In this document: positions 26,525 through 36,261 of the stretch, in pieces
How positions within the stretch are numbered: position 1 is the stretch's first letter
Layout of the letters: the number at the start of each line of letters is the position of its first letter
Source: Candidatus Saccharimonadota bacterium
Lineage (GTDB): Bacteria > Patescibacteriota > Saccharimonadia > Saccharimonadales > Saccharimonadaceae
Length of the DNA stretch: 64,000 bases
Direction: 5' to 3'
Assembly: GCA_905371715.1 (NCBI GenBank)
Contig: CAJPLV010000003.1
Location: forward strand, 1 to 64,000
Translations under genes and position numbers: made by a program
Notes under the pieces: model-generated
Databases searched by the model: none
Seen by the model: the letters and a program-made list of their open reading frames with translations, nothing else
What the model was told of the DNA's origin: nothing

Positions 26525-27165
26525 TACTTCGTGCTCCTTTCGCCTTTGTAAATCCAAACTTTAATACCAATGATCCCCGTACCGTTTGGGCCAAACGCGC
26601 GCGCAGCGTAAAAATCGACGTCGGCGCGCAGCGTATGCAGCGGCACTGAACCTTCGATAAATTTCTCGCGGCGGCTCATCTCGGCGCCGTTCAAACGGCC
26701 GGCTACCTCAATGCGGATACCCTTCGCACCAGCATTACGGCTACCTTGAATTGCCATCTTAACTGCGCGGCGGAAATTCGCGCGGCGCTCCAACTGGTGT
26801 GCGATATTTTCAGCAACGAGCTTGGCGTTCAACTCCGGACGGCGAACTTCTTCAACATTGATACGAACCGGCAGGCTCACGACCTTTTCAATTACCTTTT
26901 TCAGCTCGTTAATGCCCGCACCGCCGCGGCCTATTACCACACCGGCTTTCGCTGTATGAATTGTGACTGTAACGAGATTAGCGCTGCGCTCAATTTCGAC
27001 GTTCGCAATTGTCGGGCGCGATGCAAAACGCTTCTCAATTAGGTCGCGGATTTTACCGTCCTCCGCCAGCCAAACCGCAAAATCTTTCTTACTGGCGAAC
27101 CAGCGCGAATTCCAGTTTTTGCTGGTTTGAAGGCGGAAGCTGATCGGGTTAACTTTCTGACCCAT
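26524..27165 (-). CDS. rpsC: Ribosomal protein S3
   Basis: 213 residues. [18 protein letters not shown] start, KH domain with [15 protein letters not shown], and C-terminal [20 protein letters not shown]. Confidence 0.96.
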   Translation of the reverse strand: MGQKVNPISFRLQTSKNWNSRWFASKKDFAVWLAEDGKIRDLIEKRFASRPTIANVEIERSANLVTVTIHTAKAGVVIGRGGAGINELKKVIEKVVSLPVRINVEEVRRPELNAKLVAENIAHQLERRANFRRAVKMAIQGSRNAGAKGIRIEVAGRLNGAEMSRREKFIEGSVPLHTLRADVDFYAARAFGPNGTGIIGIKVWIYKGERSTK

Positions 27166-27578
27166 TATTTCTTCTCCTCCTTTGCTGCTTTTGGTTCAGC
27201 TTTCTTTGCTGGTTTTTTAATAACTTTCTCGACGCCTGAAACCTCAACGAGAATGTGGCTTGATTTTTTAGCGAACGGCAATGCGCGACCGCGGCTTGCC
27301 GGCTTATAGCGGCGCAAACGCGGACCAGCAGTAACGCTGAGCGTGCTAATCGTCAAACTTTTGGCGTCTAAATTATGATTGTTCGTCGCGTTAGCGGCAG
27401 CTGATTGGATCGCTTTTTTCACCGCAAGCGCAGCACGTTTCGGCGTGTGATCCAAAATCACTACCGCGTCGGCAACGGTACGACCGCGCACGAGTGCAGC
27501 CACCAGACTGACTTTGCGCGGCGTTTGGTCGATGCCGCGGATTTCAGCGCGAACAGTATAAACTTCTGCTTCAGCCAT
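27165..27578 (-). CDS. rplV: Ribosomal protein L22
   Basis: 137 residues. KVSLVAALVRGRTVADAV and the long hairpin (LRRYKPASRGRALPFAKKSS) reaching the exit tunnel, then an Ala/Lys-rich tail. Confidence 0.95.
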   Translation of the reverse strand: MAEAEVYTVRAEIRGIDQTPRKVSLVAALVRGRTVADAVVILDHTPKRAALAVKKAIQSAAANATNNHNLDAKSLTISTLSVTAGPRLRRYKPASRGRALPFAKKSSHILVEVSGVEKVIKKPAKKAEPKAAKEEKK

Positions 27579-27580
27579 GG

Positions 27581-27844
27581 TTATTTCTCCTTGCCTCCGT
27601 GCTTACGGAACTTGCGGGTCGGCGAGAATTCGCCAAGCTTGTGGCCGACCATGTTTTCGCTAATCAGCACTGGCACGTGCACGCGCCCATTGTGTACCGC
27701 AAAAGTAAAACCAACCATCTCCGGCGTAATCGTGCTGCTGCGCGCCCATGTTTTGATAACGGTGCGATCGCCAATTTTCAGCGCCTTCACTTTTTTGGCA
27801 AGCTTCCAGTCGACGAATGGACCTTTTTTGAGTGATCGACTCAT
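27581..27844 (-). CDS. rpsS: Ribosomal protein S19
   Basis: 87 residues, [18 protein letters not shown] to [15 protein letters not shown], complete. Confidence 0.97.
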   Translation of the reverse strand: MSRSLKKGPFVDWKLAKKVKALKIGDRTVIKTWARSSTITPEMVGFTFAVHNGRVHVPVLISENMVGHKLGEFSPTRKFRKHGGKEK

Positions 27845-27847
27845 AGA

Positions 27848-28684
27848 TTACCTCTTCCTCTTAGCTTCGTGACGACTGCGGACAATCATCTTGTTAGTTG
27901 ATTTACGGCGGCGAGTCTTGAATCCAATCGCCGGTTTACCCCATGGCGTTTTCGGAACGCGGCCTGGACCAGTCTTGCCTTCACCGCCACCCATTGGGTG
28001 ATCGGCTGGGTTCATCGCCTTACCATGCACGCTCGGACGCCAGCCCATACGGCGGCGGCGGCCAGCGCTGCCCAGCTTGACGTTCTGGTGCTGTACATTG
28101 CCGACGACGCCAAGCGACGCCTCGCATTCCAAACGGAAGCGCCGAACTTCACCAGACGGCATGCGTACCATCGCATAGTTGCCTTCTTTCGCCATGAGCT
28201 GTGCTTTTGTACCAGCTGAGCGAACCATTTGTGCGCCTTTGCCTGGGTTAATTTCGATCGCATAGATCTGCGAACCGACCGGAATATTTGCAAGCGGCAA
28301 GCGGTTGCTTGCTTCAACTGGTGCTTCGGCGCCAGTTTTAACTACTGCACCTTTTGTCATCTGCGTGTCGGCAAGAATGTAATGGTACAAACCATGCTGG
28401 TCTTTCACGCGGGCAATGCGCGCACTGCGACCTGGATCGTATTCAATTTCTTCCACCGTTAGCGTCATGCCAGCCGGCATGCGGTGATTCACCAAGCGGT
28501 AATGGCGCTTCACGCCGCCGCCGCGGTGGCGCACGGTAATCTTGCCGGTGTTATTACGTCCCGCGCGCTGCTTGCCAGCTTTTACCAGGCTTTTCAGCGG
28601 CTTGCGGGTTGTGATGTCGCTCAGATCCTGCGAAGTCATGCCGCGACGAGCCGGAGTGGTCGGGTTGTATGCTTTGATCGCCAT
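27848..28684 (-). CDS. rplB: Ribosomal protein L2
   Basis: 278 residues. YNPTTPARRGMT start, VEEIEYDPGRSARIA, and the peptidyl-transferase-near segment AMNPADHPMGGGEG with the conserved His. Confidence 0.97.
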   Translation of the reverse strand: MAIKAYNPTTPARRGMTSQDLSDITTRKPLKSLVKAGKQRAGRNNTGKITVRHRGGGVKRHYRLVNHRMPAGMTLTVEEIEYDPGRSARIARVKDQHGLYHYILADTQMTKGAVVKTGAEAPVEASNRLPLANIPVGSQIYAIEINPGKGAQMVRSAGTKAQLMAKEGNYAMVRMPSGEVRRFRLECEASLGVVGNVQHQNVKLGSAGRRRRMGWRPSVHGKAMNPADHPMGGGEGKTGPGRVPKTPWGKPAIGFKTRRRKSTNKMIVRSRHEAKRKR

Positions 28685-29001
28685 TACTTCTCCTCCTTGA
28701 CTTCTTCTTGTTCAAATACTTTGATTTTGCCTTCGCTGAGTGTAACGTAGGCTTTTTTGCTGTCCTGGCGCGAGGTTGTACCCGGGTAGCGGTTTTTGCC
28801 GCGGCTGTAGCGTATCGACTTGCCGTTTTGGACAAGCGTCGTTACTTTTGCGACTTTCGTGCCGTCGAATTGCGATTCAACGGCTGCTTTGATTTCGTTT
28901 TTGTTCGCGCTCATCGGCACATCAAATACGTAGGTACTCTGGCTAGTAACCAAGCGATACGCCTTTTCGCTCACGCGCGGAGTGACGAGTATCAACTTCA
29001 T
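28684..29001 (-). CDS. rplW: Ribosomal protein L23
   Basis: 105 residues from MKLILVTPRVSEKAYRL (GGAGGA upstream). Acidic end (FEQEEVKEEK). 1 nt after rplD. Confidence 0.95.
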   Translation of the reverse strand: MKLILVTPRVSEKAYRLVTSQSTYVFDVPMSANKNEIKAAVESQFDGTKVAKVTTLVQNGKSIRYSRGKNRYPGTTSRQDSKKAYVTLSEGKIKVFEQEEVKEEK

Positions 29002-29002
29002 A

Positions 29003-29626
29003 TTACTTGTCCTCCTTCGGATTAAGCCACGCATCAACCACCTTCACAGCGGCTGGCGTCATGATAATTTGATCGGCGTTTAGCACGTAATACACGCTGA
29101 GATACTGCGCGCGAACCAAGAGGGCACTCTGTAGATTATTCGTCGCGCGTATCAATTCCGGCGTTTTCTCGTCAACGACGAGCAGAACGCGGCGGTCGCG
29201 TTTGAATTTCTTGTCAGCAATGAACTTTGCGATTTCGGCGGTCTTGCCGGTCGTTTTAATATCGCTGACAGTAATTTTCTTCGCTTCATTCGCCAGCGTT
29301 AGCGCTTGGCGCATTGCCACGCGTTTGCTGGTTTTTGATAATTTTAGCTTGTAGTTTTCGTTGCCGCGCGGCCCGAAAACGATGCCGCCGTGGCGCCAAA
29401 TCGGGTTGCGCGTACTGCCGAATCGGGCACGCCCGGTACCTTTTTGCTTCCACGGTTTTTTGCCGCCGCCACGCACTTCGCCGCGCGTTTTGGTGGTCGC
29501 ACTTGCCTGGCGGTCGTTCGCGAGGAACGCGTCATACGCGAGCTTCAATAGCTCGTGGTTCGGCACATCAACCCCGAACACTTCCTTCGGCAAGGCTGCT
29601 TTTGCTGGCTTGGTTGATTCAGCCAT
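29003..29626 (-). CDS. rplD: Ribosomal protein L4
   Basis: 207 residues. The tunnel loop GEVRGGGKKPWKQKGTGRAR and GGIVFGPRG are typical. Confidence 0.96.
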   Translation of the reverse strand: MAESTKPAKAALPKEVFGVDVPNHELLKLAYDAFLANDRQASATTKTRGEVRGGGKKPWKQKGTGRARFGSTRNPIWRHGGIVFGPRGNENYKLKLSKTSKRVAMRQALTLANEAKKITVSDIKTTGKTAEIAKFIADKKFKRDRRVLLVVDEKTPELIRATNNLQSALLVRAQYLSVYYVLNADQIIMTPAAVKVVDAWLNPKEDK

Positions 29627-30243
29627 TACTTAGCACCTCCTAGTTTAATTTTAATTAAGCCTTTTTTCGGACCTGGTACTGCACCTTTAACGCCAATCAA
29701 ATTGTCGTCTGCCGAGATATATGCGACCTTTAGGTTTCTTACCGTTACCTGCTCTGCGCCCATATGACCCGGCATGCGCTTGCCCTTAAAAATTTTCTGT
29801 GGGTACATACTGCCGATTGAACCGACTTTACGTGTATTACCCTTGCCGCCGTGCGTTTTGCGGTGGCGTTTGAAGTTGTGGCGCTTAATCGTTCCAGCAA
29901 AACCTTTGCCTTTGCTGATACCGGTCGCGTCCACTATGTCGCCGAGCTCAAACTCCGCAACATTCCACGTATCGCCGACTTTTACCCCGCCCAGGTCGTC
30001 GACACGAAATTCCCGAATCTCTTTCGGGGTTACACTAGCTGGTTTCACATGACCAGCCACGGCCTTGCTCAGGTTCTTACCCTCACCATAGGCAACCTGG
30101 ACTGCGTTATAGCCGTCGCGCTCGACAGACTTGACCTGAGTCACAGTCACAGGTCCGGCTTGAATCAGTGTCACTGGAGTCGTAACACCGTCTTCGCCGA
30201 TGATTTGGGTCATACCAATCTTGGTACCGAGAAGTGCTTTCAT
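29626..30243 (-). CDS. rplC: Ribosomal protein L3
   Basis: 205 residues. LGTKIGMTQIIGEDG at the start and GSIGSMYPQKIFKGKRMPGH in the centre are typical. GAGGG precedes the ATG. First gene of the S10-type block here because rpsJ is transcribed separately. Confidence 0.96.
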   Translation of the reverse strand: MKALLGTKIGMTQIIGEDGVTTPVTLIQAGPVTVTQVKSVERDGYNAVQVAYGEGKNLSKAVAGHVKPASVTPKEIREFRVDDLGGVKVGDTWNVAEFELGDIVDATGISKGKGFAGTIKRHNFKRHRKTHGGKGNTRKVGSIGSMYPQKIFKGKRMPGHMGAEQVTVRNLKVAYISADDNLIGVKGAVPGPKKGLIKIKLGGAK

Positions 30244-30348
30244 TGCCCTCTTGCTCCCATTTAAAAGCCTCGGCGGCTGGCAGTATCCGGAAAGGACTTA
30301 CCAATTCGCGCGAGTCAAGTTATTATTACGTAATAAATTACATCTACT

Positions 30349-30378
30349 AGCGTAGCATGTTATAGGGGGCTAAGTCAA
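30349..30378 (-). promoter_or_regulatory. Candidate promoter of the rplC-rpsH operon
   Basis: Minus strand TTGACT, 18-nt spacer, TACGCT. The -10 is weak, but a promoter is needed here after the terminator and gene that split off rpsJ. Confidence 0.45.
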
Positions 30379-30414
30379 GAGGCTTTCTCTACAAGCAGCA
30401 CGCTAAAAACCAAG

Positions 30415-30735
30415 TTAAATGACGATTCCCGCCGGCAAAAAATAACTCACAATTGCGATAATCAGCAGCGTTGCGTACCAAATCTTGCGGTTCATCGGCG
30501 ATGTTTCCAGCCAATGCACGAGCAGCACGCCTACCGCCAACCCGACCGGCAGCGCATTGACCATCACCGCGCCCGCGCTGGCTGGCGTACGGAATTTCAG
30601 CCACAACGTGCCCAGTATCGCTAAGATCACCAACTTTAACAGATACGAACTGTCCGGTTCTTGCAATTTTTCGTTGCCGCGGCGGCTAAATATGCGGTTG
30701 CGCGCGTAGGTGCGCTGTTTGTGTTTGCGTGACAT
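30415..30735 (-). CDS. Small membrane protein inserted between rpsJ and rplC
   Basis: 106 residues. A basic N-terminus (SRKHKQRTYARNRIFSRRGN), then three hydrophobic segments (about 31-46, 54-74, 83-104). No family recognised. An extended -10 TGCTATACT ends 6 nt before the ATG and there is no SD, so predicted leaderless. Confidence 0.65.
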   Translation of the reverse strand: MSRKHKQRTYARNRIFSRRGNEKLQEPDSSYLLKLVILAILGTLWLKFRTPASAGAVMVNALPVGLAVGVLLVHWLETSPMNRKIWYATLLIIAIVSYFLPAGIVI

Positions 30736-30834
30736 ATCATCAGTATAGCATATGCGGCATGGCTATCGACTGATTTGCCGCCGGCTCGGGTAAAAATTAT
30801 CGTAAATATATCATGGAGCGCATATTTTCCCTAC

Positions 30835-30867
30835 AAAAATAGCCCCGCGTTTGACGGGGCTATTTTT
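30835..30867. terminator. Terminator after rpsJ
   Basis: Perfect 13-bp stem (AAAAATAGCCCCG / CGGGGCTATTTTT), loop of 7 nt. It isolates rpsJ from rplC. Confidence 0.9.
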
Positions 30868-30884
30868 GAGATAGAACGCCTAAA

Positions 30885-31208
30885 TTACATGCGGATCTCT
30901 GCGTCGACGCCGGCCGGCAGCGACAAGTTCTGCAAGTTATCAATCGTTTTCGGACTGGCGTTTGAGATGTCGATCAGGCGCTTGTGCACGCGCATTTCAA
31001 ACGCTTCGCCGCCCGTTTTGTACACGTGCGGGCTCTTTACCACCGTGTAGGTGCTGCGGCGCGTCGGCAGCGGCACAGGACCAGCGACAGCCGCACCGGT
31101 GCGGATCGCTGTATCGACGATTTGCTTCGCCGACTGGTCGATAAGTTTGTGGTCGTATGCCTTGAGGCGGATGCGGATCTTCAGACCCTGGTTGTTGGCG
31201 TCTGCCAT
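30885..31208 (-). CDS. rpsJ: Ribosomal protein S10
   Basis: 107 residues. [20 protein letters not shown] and [20 protein letters not shown] are typical. AAGGAG precedes the ATG. It has its own promoter and terminator. Confidence 0.97.
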   Translation of the reverse strand: MADANNQGLKIRIRLKAYDHKLIDQSAKQIVDTAIRTGAAVAGPVPLPTRRSTYTVVKSPHVYKTGGEAFEMRVHKRLIDISNASPKTIDNLQNLSLPAGVDAEIRM

Positions 31209-31301
31209 AATTACTCCTTTGCTCCCGCGTAACCTCGGCTCGAATCGGTTTTGTTAGCGTCTGGCCGAGTTATCGCAGAGCGATTTATGATTTACTGGTC
31301 A

Positions 31302-31310
31302 ATCATACCA
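31302..31310 (-). promoter_or_regulatory. Extended -10 promoter of rpsJ
   Basis: Minus strand TGGTATGAT. A leader of about 85 nt follows. No clear -35. Confidence 0.5.
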
Positions 31311-31386
31311 CAAAATATATCACTGCGCAATCAGCTAAAAATATCAGGGTACAGCCGGTATGCCACAAGACGGCAATTGCGTCAAC

Positions 31387-31420
31387 CAAAATACCCCGCC
31401 TACACAAGCGGGGTATTGTT
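31387..31420 (-). terminator. Terminator of tuf
   Basis: ATACCCCGC / GCGGGGTAT (31391-31399 with 31408-31416), followed by TTTT on the minus strand. Confidence 0.88.
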
Positions 31421-31437
31421 GCAAAAGCAGCGATCAG

Positions 31438-32622
<1,185 letters not shown>

Positions 32623-32722
32623 AAAGGTATTTCTCCTAACTTAATATTGATGATATTCACGACGCGAGCTGCCGCCGAGATACTAAAGCACCTCAGACAA
32701 AACACGTCGCGCGTTACCTATA

Positions 32723-32751
32723 ATTATAGTGGAAGACGGCGATTATGTAAA
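32723..32751 (-). promoter_or_regulatory. Strong promoter of tuf
   Basis: Minus strand TTTACA, 17-nt spacer, TATAAT. Leader of about 95 nt. Confidence 0.8.
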
Positions 32752-32776
32752 CACTGCTGGTTTGTCTTACTGCAGC

Positions 32777-33229
32777 CTATCTCTTAATATATTTTGTTGA
32801 ACGACCACTACCTACTTGCCTTATCTTTTCATTGTCCTGTAGTTCTTTTAAAGCTCGTTCTATTGTCCTTTGTGATATATCCGGACAAATAATCATAATA
32901 TCTTTTTTGGAAAGTGGCTCTAATGATTTTTAAATAACAGAAAATACTCTTTCCGGTGAAGTTAATTTTTCTTTTCCAATAAGATTAAATCTGTCATCAC
33001 ATTCTTTATATGCCTTTAGTAAAATTACAAGCATATACTTTACAAACGGAAGTTCATTATTCTCTCCAGTATGCCACTTTTCACTGGAGTTCTGTAATTC
33101 TTCATAATAAGAATTTTTACTTTCTTCAATGAGCATCTCTATACTGATATACCTTCCAACGAAGTAACCGAACTTATAAAGTAAAAGAAGCGTCAGTATC
33201 CTACTCATTCTTCCATTACCATATACTGC
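32777..33229 (-). pseudogene. Fic-family protein, C-terminal remnant
   Basis: The minus-strand frame begins just after a TGA with GNGRMSRILTLLLLYKFGYF, the end of the Fic motif and the following helix, then ISIEMLIEESKNSYYEEL. A TAA (32930-32932) interrupts it, after which the same frame continues as a winged-helix end (DISQRTIERALKELQ, then GSGRSTKYI). The HPFxD half of the active site is missing. The DNA is clearly more AT-rich than the ribosomal genes, which points to transfer and decay. Confidence 0.75.
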
Positions 33230-33421
33230 TCATTATTTGAGCAAACGAGTCCAGTACTCTTATGCATCCCTGGGATTCATTTACAAGAGGCCTGCAGCAT
33301 TCCGTCTATGCGCTGTGTTCCATCCGAAAACTTCGGGAGTACAGTAATAGCCGGAATGTTCTGAGCGGCATATGAGCAGCGTGAACCAAAATGAGCTGTT
33401 TAGAAACAATTAAAGATCAAT

Positions 33422-33847
33422 CTAATCTTTTCTGTCGCTTGGGCTCACGTATCTCGGCATTTCTGGAGCTGCGGTACCTCGTTGGATAAAACCATAGGCA
33501 AAACGCTCTTTACGGCGAGGTTCGGTACGCCTGAATTCGGCAAATAGTTCTCGAAAGGCGCGAATCTCTTCCGCGCTTCTGGGGCGTTCGAGCGGATCGA
33601 TACGCCTTTCAGTGGTCGATAGAGGTGCGCTTGTGCTTGCTGCTACGGTCATGATGTCTATACTATCTTTGGCAGGTCTTCGGTGTGCATGTTTCTCTTG
33701 CAAACCATCTTGTCTTATGGCAAGTTCTGTCTGACAACACGGACATATGAAACTGCAGGCTCTTGCTCCGAGTTCACGTGCTGCATCATCAGGATCTCGA
33801 TCCTGTTCGGCAGCGATATCGTGATGATGGTGTATAGACTCGGACAT
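33422..33847 (-). CDS. Unrecognised CPCC-motif protein
   Basis: 141 residues. N-terminus is His/Asp-rich (SESIHHHHDIAAEQDRDPDD), then a CPCC pair (CSFICPCCQTE) that could bind metal, then a charged Arg/Glu-rich C-terminal half. No membrane segment. No family recognised. It has a promoter (33868-33896) and sits beside the IS element. Confidence 0.5.
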   Translation of the reverse strand: MSESIHHHHDIAAEQDRDPDDAARELGARACSFICPCCQTELAIRQDGLQEKHAHRRPAKDSIDIMTVAASTSAPLSTTERRIDPLERPRSAEEIRAFRELFAEFRRTEPRRKERFAYGFIQRGTAAPEMPRYVSPSDRKD

Positions 33848-33867
33848 AAAGCGTACTCTATGTTCCT

Positions 33868-33896
33868 ATTGTAAGGAAGATTGTACTATAAAACAA
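33868..33896 (-). promoter_or_regulatory. Promoter of the CPCC-motif gene
   Basis: Minus strand TTGTTT, 17-nt spacer, TACAAT. Confidence 0.55.
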
Positions 33897-33910
33897 TACC
33901 CTGAGATATC

Positions 33911-34815
33911 GGGTCCATTAACCTAAACCAGAACATCCCGTAAACTTAGGAGTGAATAGCAACTAAGTGAAAGGAGATGTTCCTAATGCCTACCATACCA
34001 AAGTTTGCCAGTAATAAGAAATACTGGCAGATCCTTAACAAACTAGTCTTCGGCGATGAGGTATCTTGTCCTCGCTGCCATAAGGGTCTTCATGAAAACT
34101 ATTGCAACAAATATCTGTGGTGTAAACTGTGCCACAAGAAATACCGGCCTACCAGCTACTGCGCTAGTTGGTTATACGGCATGAAGCTAAGTCCCCGGCA
34201 GCTGTTCATCCTGCTCTACTGTTGGCAAACAAAACGCTCAACGGAAACGTCATACCTATTAGCAGGCGTAAGCTATACTACTGTTCGGCGCTGGTTTGCC
34301 CGATTCCGCAAGCAACTGCCTGACAGCAGCAAGCTCACCGCCATGCTGGAGGGTGTGGTGCAAGTAGATGAAAGCTACTTTGGCAAGAGGCGATCCAAAC
34401 AGCCTCAGCACATCGTAGTTGGTGCTAAAGATACTACGACTGGACGCATTGCCCTACGCATTACCGACAGCCGGGATAGACAACCGCTTGAACAATTTGT
34501 TCAGGACTACATCGTAGCAGGCAGCCTAGTGGCGAGTGACAAATGGTGGGCGTATGACGAGCTAGAACTACTTGGCTACGCTCATGAGAGTTGGAATCAT
34601 AGCAAAGGGTGCTTTGCCGGTACCAACCAAGGAGAGAATATCTGGAGCGTGACGAAGTGGCATGCTCGGAAGCTGTTCGGCGGAAGAATCCTGACGAGAC
34701 AGCTAGACTCTCTTTGCCTAGAATGGATGGCAAGAGCTAACCAGCCAGAACTGTTCGCCAGCCCAATAGCATTCCTGCGGTTTACTATGACTTTACGGGT
34801 TAGTTGGGTGAACCC
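33911..34815 (+). mobile_element. IS1595-type insertion element (ends approximate)
   Basis: Ends guessed from an imperfect inverted repeat: the left end starts GGGTCCATTAACCTAAACC, the right end (complement) GGGTTCACCCAACTAACC, both followed by CCCGTAAA after different distances. The 8-nt flanks do not match, so no target duplication is visible and the copy may be old. Confidence 0.5.
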
Positions 34816-34897
34816 TAAGGATTTTCTTTACTATTTTTACGCTAATTCGTCAGCGCCTCGAAAAACGAGCGGACTTTGGCGTGGCGCGAGTGCTTGA
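33986..34897 (+). CDS. IS1595-family (ISXO2-like) transposase
   Basis: 303 residues from ATG 33986 (AAGGAG 9 nt upstream; an ATG at 33977 overlaps the SD). A zinc ribbon (CPRCHK ... CKLCHKK, about 30-55) is followed by a DDE-type domain: VQVDESYFGK, ASDKWWAYDEL, then HSKGCFAGTNQGENIWS. The frame runs about 80 nt past the likely right end and overlaps the 3' end of the ABC ATPase gene on the other strand, so the last 25 residues may be read-through. Probably recent enough to be intact. Confidence 0.85.
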   Translation: MPTIPKFASNKKYWQILNKLVFGDEVSCPRCHKGLHENYCNKYLWCKLCHKKYRPTSYCASWLYGMKLSPRQLFILLYCWQTKRSTETSYLLAGVSYTTVRRWFARFRKQLPDSSKLTAMLEGVVQVDESYFGKRRSKQPQHIVVGAKDTTTGRIALRITDSRDRQPLEQFVQDYIVAGSLVASDKWWAYDELELLGYAHESWNHSKGCFAGTNQGENIWSVTKWHARKLFGGRILTRQLDSLCLEWMARANQPELFASPIAFLRFTMTLRVSWVNPKDFLYYFYANSSAPRKTSGLWRGASA

Positions 34898-35567
34898 TGA
34901 CTTTTTCGGGCGTGCCGTCTTCGATGATCTTGCCGCCATCCAGAAAGATAATGCGCGAAGCGACATCGCGCGCAAACGACATTTCGTGCGTGACGATCAC
35001 CATAGTAATACCGGTACTGGCGAGCTTGCGAATAACCGCTAGCACTTCATCGACCATTTCCGGGTCGAGGGCGCTAGTTGGCTCATCAAAGAGTAAGACC
35101 TTTGGCTGCATCGCCATGGCGCGCGCGATCGCAACGCGCTGCTTCTGTCCGCCCGATAAATGGCTGGGGAATTCGTTAGCTTTTTCGCGCAAGCCGACTT
35201 TTTCGAGCGCTTCAAGCGCGGTTTGGCGCGCTTTGCGCCGCGACAGCTTACGCACTTTCGTAAGCGCTAGCATGATGTTATCAATGACATTCATATTCGG
35301 GAACAAGTTGAACTGCTGAAACACCATACCGATGTCGGCGCGTACTTGGTTGAGATTTGTATGCGGGTCGGTCATATCGATGCCGTTCACCCACACGCGC
35401 CCGCTAGTCGGTGTTTCGGTCATGTTAATACAGCGCAGCAAAGTGCTTTTGCCACCGCCGCTTGAACCAAGAATTACAACAACTTCGCCTTGATCGATTT
35501 GCAAATCAATCCCTTTCAGCACGTGGTTTTTACCGTATTTTTTGTGCAAGTTTTCGATACTAATCAC
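34842..35567 (-). CDS. Polar amino-acid ABC transporter ATPase
   Basis: 241 residues. Walker A GSSGGGKST, signature LSGGQKQRVAIARAMA, Walker B VLLFDEPTSALDPE and H-loop VTHE are all intact. GlnQ/HisP type. Overlaps the permease gene by 8 nt. Confidence 0.92.
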   Translation of the reverse strand: MISIENLHKKYGKNHVLKGIDLQIDQGEVVVILGSSGGGKSTLLRCINMTETPTSGRVWVNGIDMTDPHTNLNQVRADIGMVFQQFNLFPNMNVIDNIMLALTKVRKLSRRKARQTALEALEKVGLREKANEFPSHLSGGQKQRVAIARAMAMQPKVLLFDEPTSALDPEMVDEVLAVIRKLASTGITMVIVTHEMSFARDVASRIIFLDGGKIIEDGTPEKVIKHSRHAKVRSFFEALTN

Positions 35568-36261
35568 TTTCTTTTAGTCTCCTTTCGACGCGGCGCATAA
35601 GGCGCGTGAATATAGTCGTAAGCCCCAGATACAGCAGCGCAGCGGCAAAGAGCGACTCAAACGCCGTGGCGGTTTGGAAGCGGATGTTATCGGCGCCGCG
35701 CATGAGGTCGTTCATGCCGATCCAGCCGACGATCGACGTTTCTTTCAGCAAGGTGATAAATTCGCTGATGAGCGCCGGCAATGAAGTCTTCAGCGCTTGC
35801 GGCAGGACGACGTAGCGCATCGTTTGCCAGCGGCTAAGCCCCAGCGATCGCGCCGCCTCAACTTGCCCGCTATCGACACCCTCTATACCGCCGCGAATAA
35901 TCTCTGCGATATACGCACCGCTATTAATGCCAAAGGCTAGGCTTGCGATCCATAGCTTTGATACGCTGCGGTACGATCCGAACACGACGTAGTACATAAT
36001 CAATAGCTGCACAAGCGACGGCGTACCGCGAATGATAACGGTGTAGATATTTGCCAACCACGCAACCGGACGCCAGCGCTGCAACCGCGATGGTTTACGG
36101 TGTTTGAACGGCTGCCACTGCGATTGCTGCATGAGCGCGATTATTAGCCCGATAGCGATACCAATGATCGTTGAAAATACTGTAAGGAGCAGCGTGACCT
36201 CTAGCCCGCGCGTCAGATATAAATAGCGCTCGCCGCCAAAGAGAATCTCAAATGTATTCAT
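35560..36261 (-). CDS. Polar amino-acid ABC transporter permease
   Basis: 233 residues, HisM/GlnP type. About five membrane helices and the EAA loop (EAARSLGLSRWQTMRYVVLP) that docks to the ATPase. Starts inside the end of the binding-protein gene. Confidence 0.9.
   Translation of the reverse strand: MNTFEILFGGERYLYLTRGLEVTLLLTVFSTIIGIAIGLIIALMQQSQWQPFKHRKPSRLQRWRPVAWLANIYTVIIRGTPSLVQLLIMYYVVFGSYRSVSKLWIASLAFGINSGAYIAEIIRGGIEGVDSGQVEAARSLGLSRWQTMRYVVLPQALKTSLPALISEFITLLKETSIVGWIGMNDLMRGADNIRFQTATAFESLFAAALLYLGLTTIFTRLMRRVERRLKESD

Noticed and set aside
34461-34733. 90-codon minus-strand frame within the transposase
   Set aside because: Antisense shadow of a conserved DDE domain.
33903-34823. 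8-bp target duplication around the IS element
   Set aside because: Flanks GAGATATC and TAAGGATT do not match at the ends I could place.
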